From Mycogone perniciosa (taxonomy: Eukaryota; Ascomycota; Sordariomycetes; Hypocreales; Hypocreaceae): a DNA stretch of 64,000 nt. The notes under the pieces were generated by a model, which saw only the letters and a list, made by a program, of their open reading frames with translations, made no database searches and had not been told where the DNA came from. A program made the translations under genes and the position numbers. Position 1 is the first letter of the stretch. Every line of letters starts with the position of its first letter. The stretch covers positions 1 to 64,000 of the forward strand of contig JAOALB010000038.1 of assembly GCA_025331125.1 (NCBI GenBank). Reading direction: 5' to 3'. Shown piece by piece: positions 63,319-64,000 of the stretch.

Positions 63319-64000
63319 TCAAAGTATATTTAAAGATTTAATAATCAAGTATTATTAAATAATAAATATTATATTATAATTAATAATGTTTATTATTAAT
63401 ATTCACAACTAATAATTTCATAATCTTATTTATAAAAACCTTTAATTAAGGGAAAGATTAATATCAAAACTTATAAATTCTTTCAAATATTAAAAGTAAT
63501 AAAGAAGAAGTATATTATTTATATTATTAAAACAATATTTATAATTATAAAATATATCTTAAATTAATTCTTTAAATTTTAATTTAAAAACTAAAACTAT
63601 ATAAATAATTCTATTTCAATATTAAATCTTAACTATTGATAAAATAATAAAGAAATTAAAAAGATATAAGATAAAAAGTATAATTTATAGGAGAATAGGA
63701 TATAAAATATACAGAATATTATTATAAAACATTAAAAAGTCTTTTTAAAATAATAATAATATTTTATTAAAAAGAGAATTTAGAAAGCTTAATAAAAATA
63801 ATTAAAGTATTGAAATTATTTAATTATTTAAAAAGGCAAATTAATTATTAAAAGTAAAATAGAAAATAAAAAAGTTAAAACAATAAATAAAATTAAAAAT
63901 TAAAGCTTTATATAAACAGTTTATTTAGTATTATATTAAACGTTTTATTTATAAGAATACTATTAATATTATTAAAATTAATAAAAAAGGATCAGAAATT
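63319..64000. other. Anonymous AT-rich end of window
   Basis: About 680 bp of AT-rich sequence. No feature was recognised. Confidence 0.6.

Noticed and set aside
1..64000. Short imperfect direct repeats that could suggest a CRISPR array, and prokaryotic promoter or ribosome-binding sites
   Set aside because: The sequence is eukaryotic and extremely AT-rich. Repeats are either LTRs, tandem slippage units or chance AT matches, and no spacer-repeat periodicity exists.

Overview
The window is a eukaryotic, almost certainly filamentous-ascomycete (Pezizomycotina), AT-rich heterochromatic block packed with LTR retrotransposons damaged by repeat-induced point mutation (RIP). The grounds are: strong TpA excess with few CpA/TpG; Gln codons turned into TAA/TAG and Trp codons into TAA/TAG; catalytic Asp pairs turned into Asn; Ty1/copia elements primed by half an initiator tRNA; and chromodomain-bearing Ty3/gypsy elements. 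I see no intact gene and no RNA gene. Nothing in the sequence identifies the species.

Layout. 1-1195 is a non-RIPed flank of ordinary composition with one plausible terminal exon (443-844) of an unrecognised protein with a cysteine-rich C-terminus. At about 1195 the composition drops abruptly. 1196-5287 is anonymous AT-rich DNA holding a 22-bp tandem repeat, a 367-bp dispersed repeat (second copy at 54.3 kb) and a fragment of a mitochondrial-plasmid type family B DNA polymerase (4636-4905).

5288-39012 is one nested retrotransposon cluster that resolves completely from target-site duplications (TSDs). Gypsy A (5288-39012, TSD GTAGA) carries gypsy B (8009-28474, TSD ATAGG) and copia E (31768-38280, TSD AAATT). 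Gypsy B carries copia C (9850-16994, TSD ATATT) and gypsy D (19130-25839, TSD TTTAC; same family as A). A, B, C and D are coded on the minus strand, E on the plus strand. Two more family-A copies follow: G (40800-47474, plus strand, TSD TTATT) and F (55134-61472, minus strand, TSD AAATT). Anonymous AT-rich DNA lies between and after them (39018-40794, 47480-55128, 61478-64000).

All seven elements have paired LTRs of equal or near-equal length, a polypurine tract next to the 3' LTR, and a recognisable but dead pol. The two gypsy families share LTR termini (TGTTACGG...CCGTAACA). They lack a TGG-type tRNA primer site. Instead, the bases just after the 5' LTR are complementary to a 9-nt stretch 49-50 nt from the LTR end, and this stretch differs between families but co-varies with its partner, which points to Tf1-like self-priming. 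Copia C also carries a GC-rich, un-RIPed ORF with an AT-hook-like motif antisense to its pol, which looks like captured single-copy DNA.

LTR pairs, TSDs and lengths were read directly. Domain calls rest on motif recognition in decayed translations. Domain limits inside the elements are approximate.
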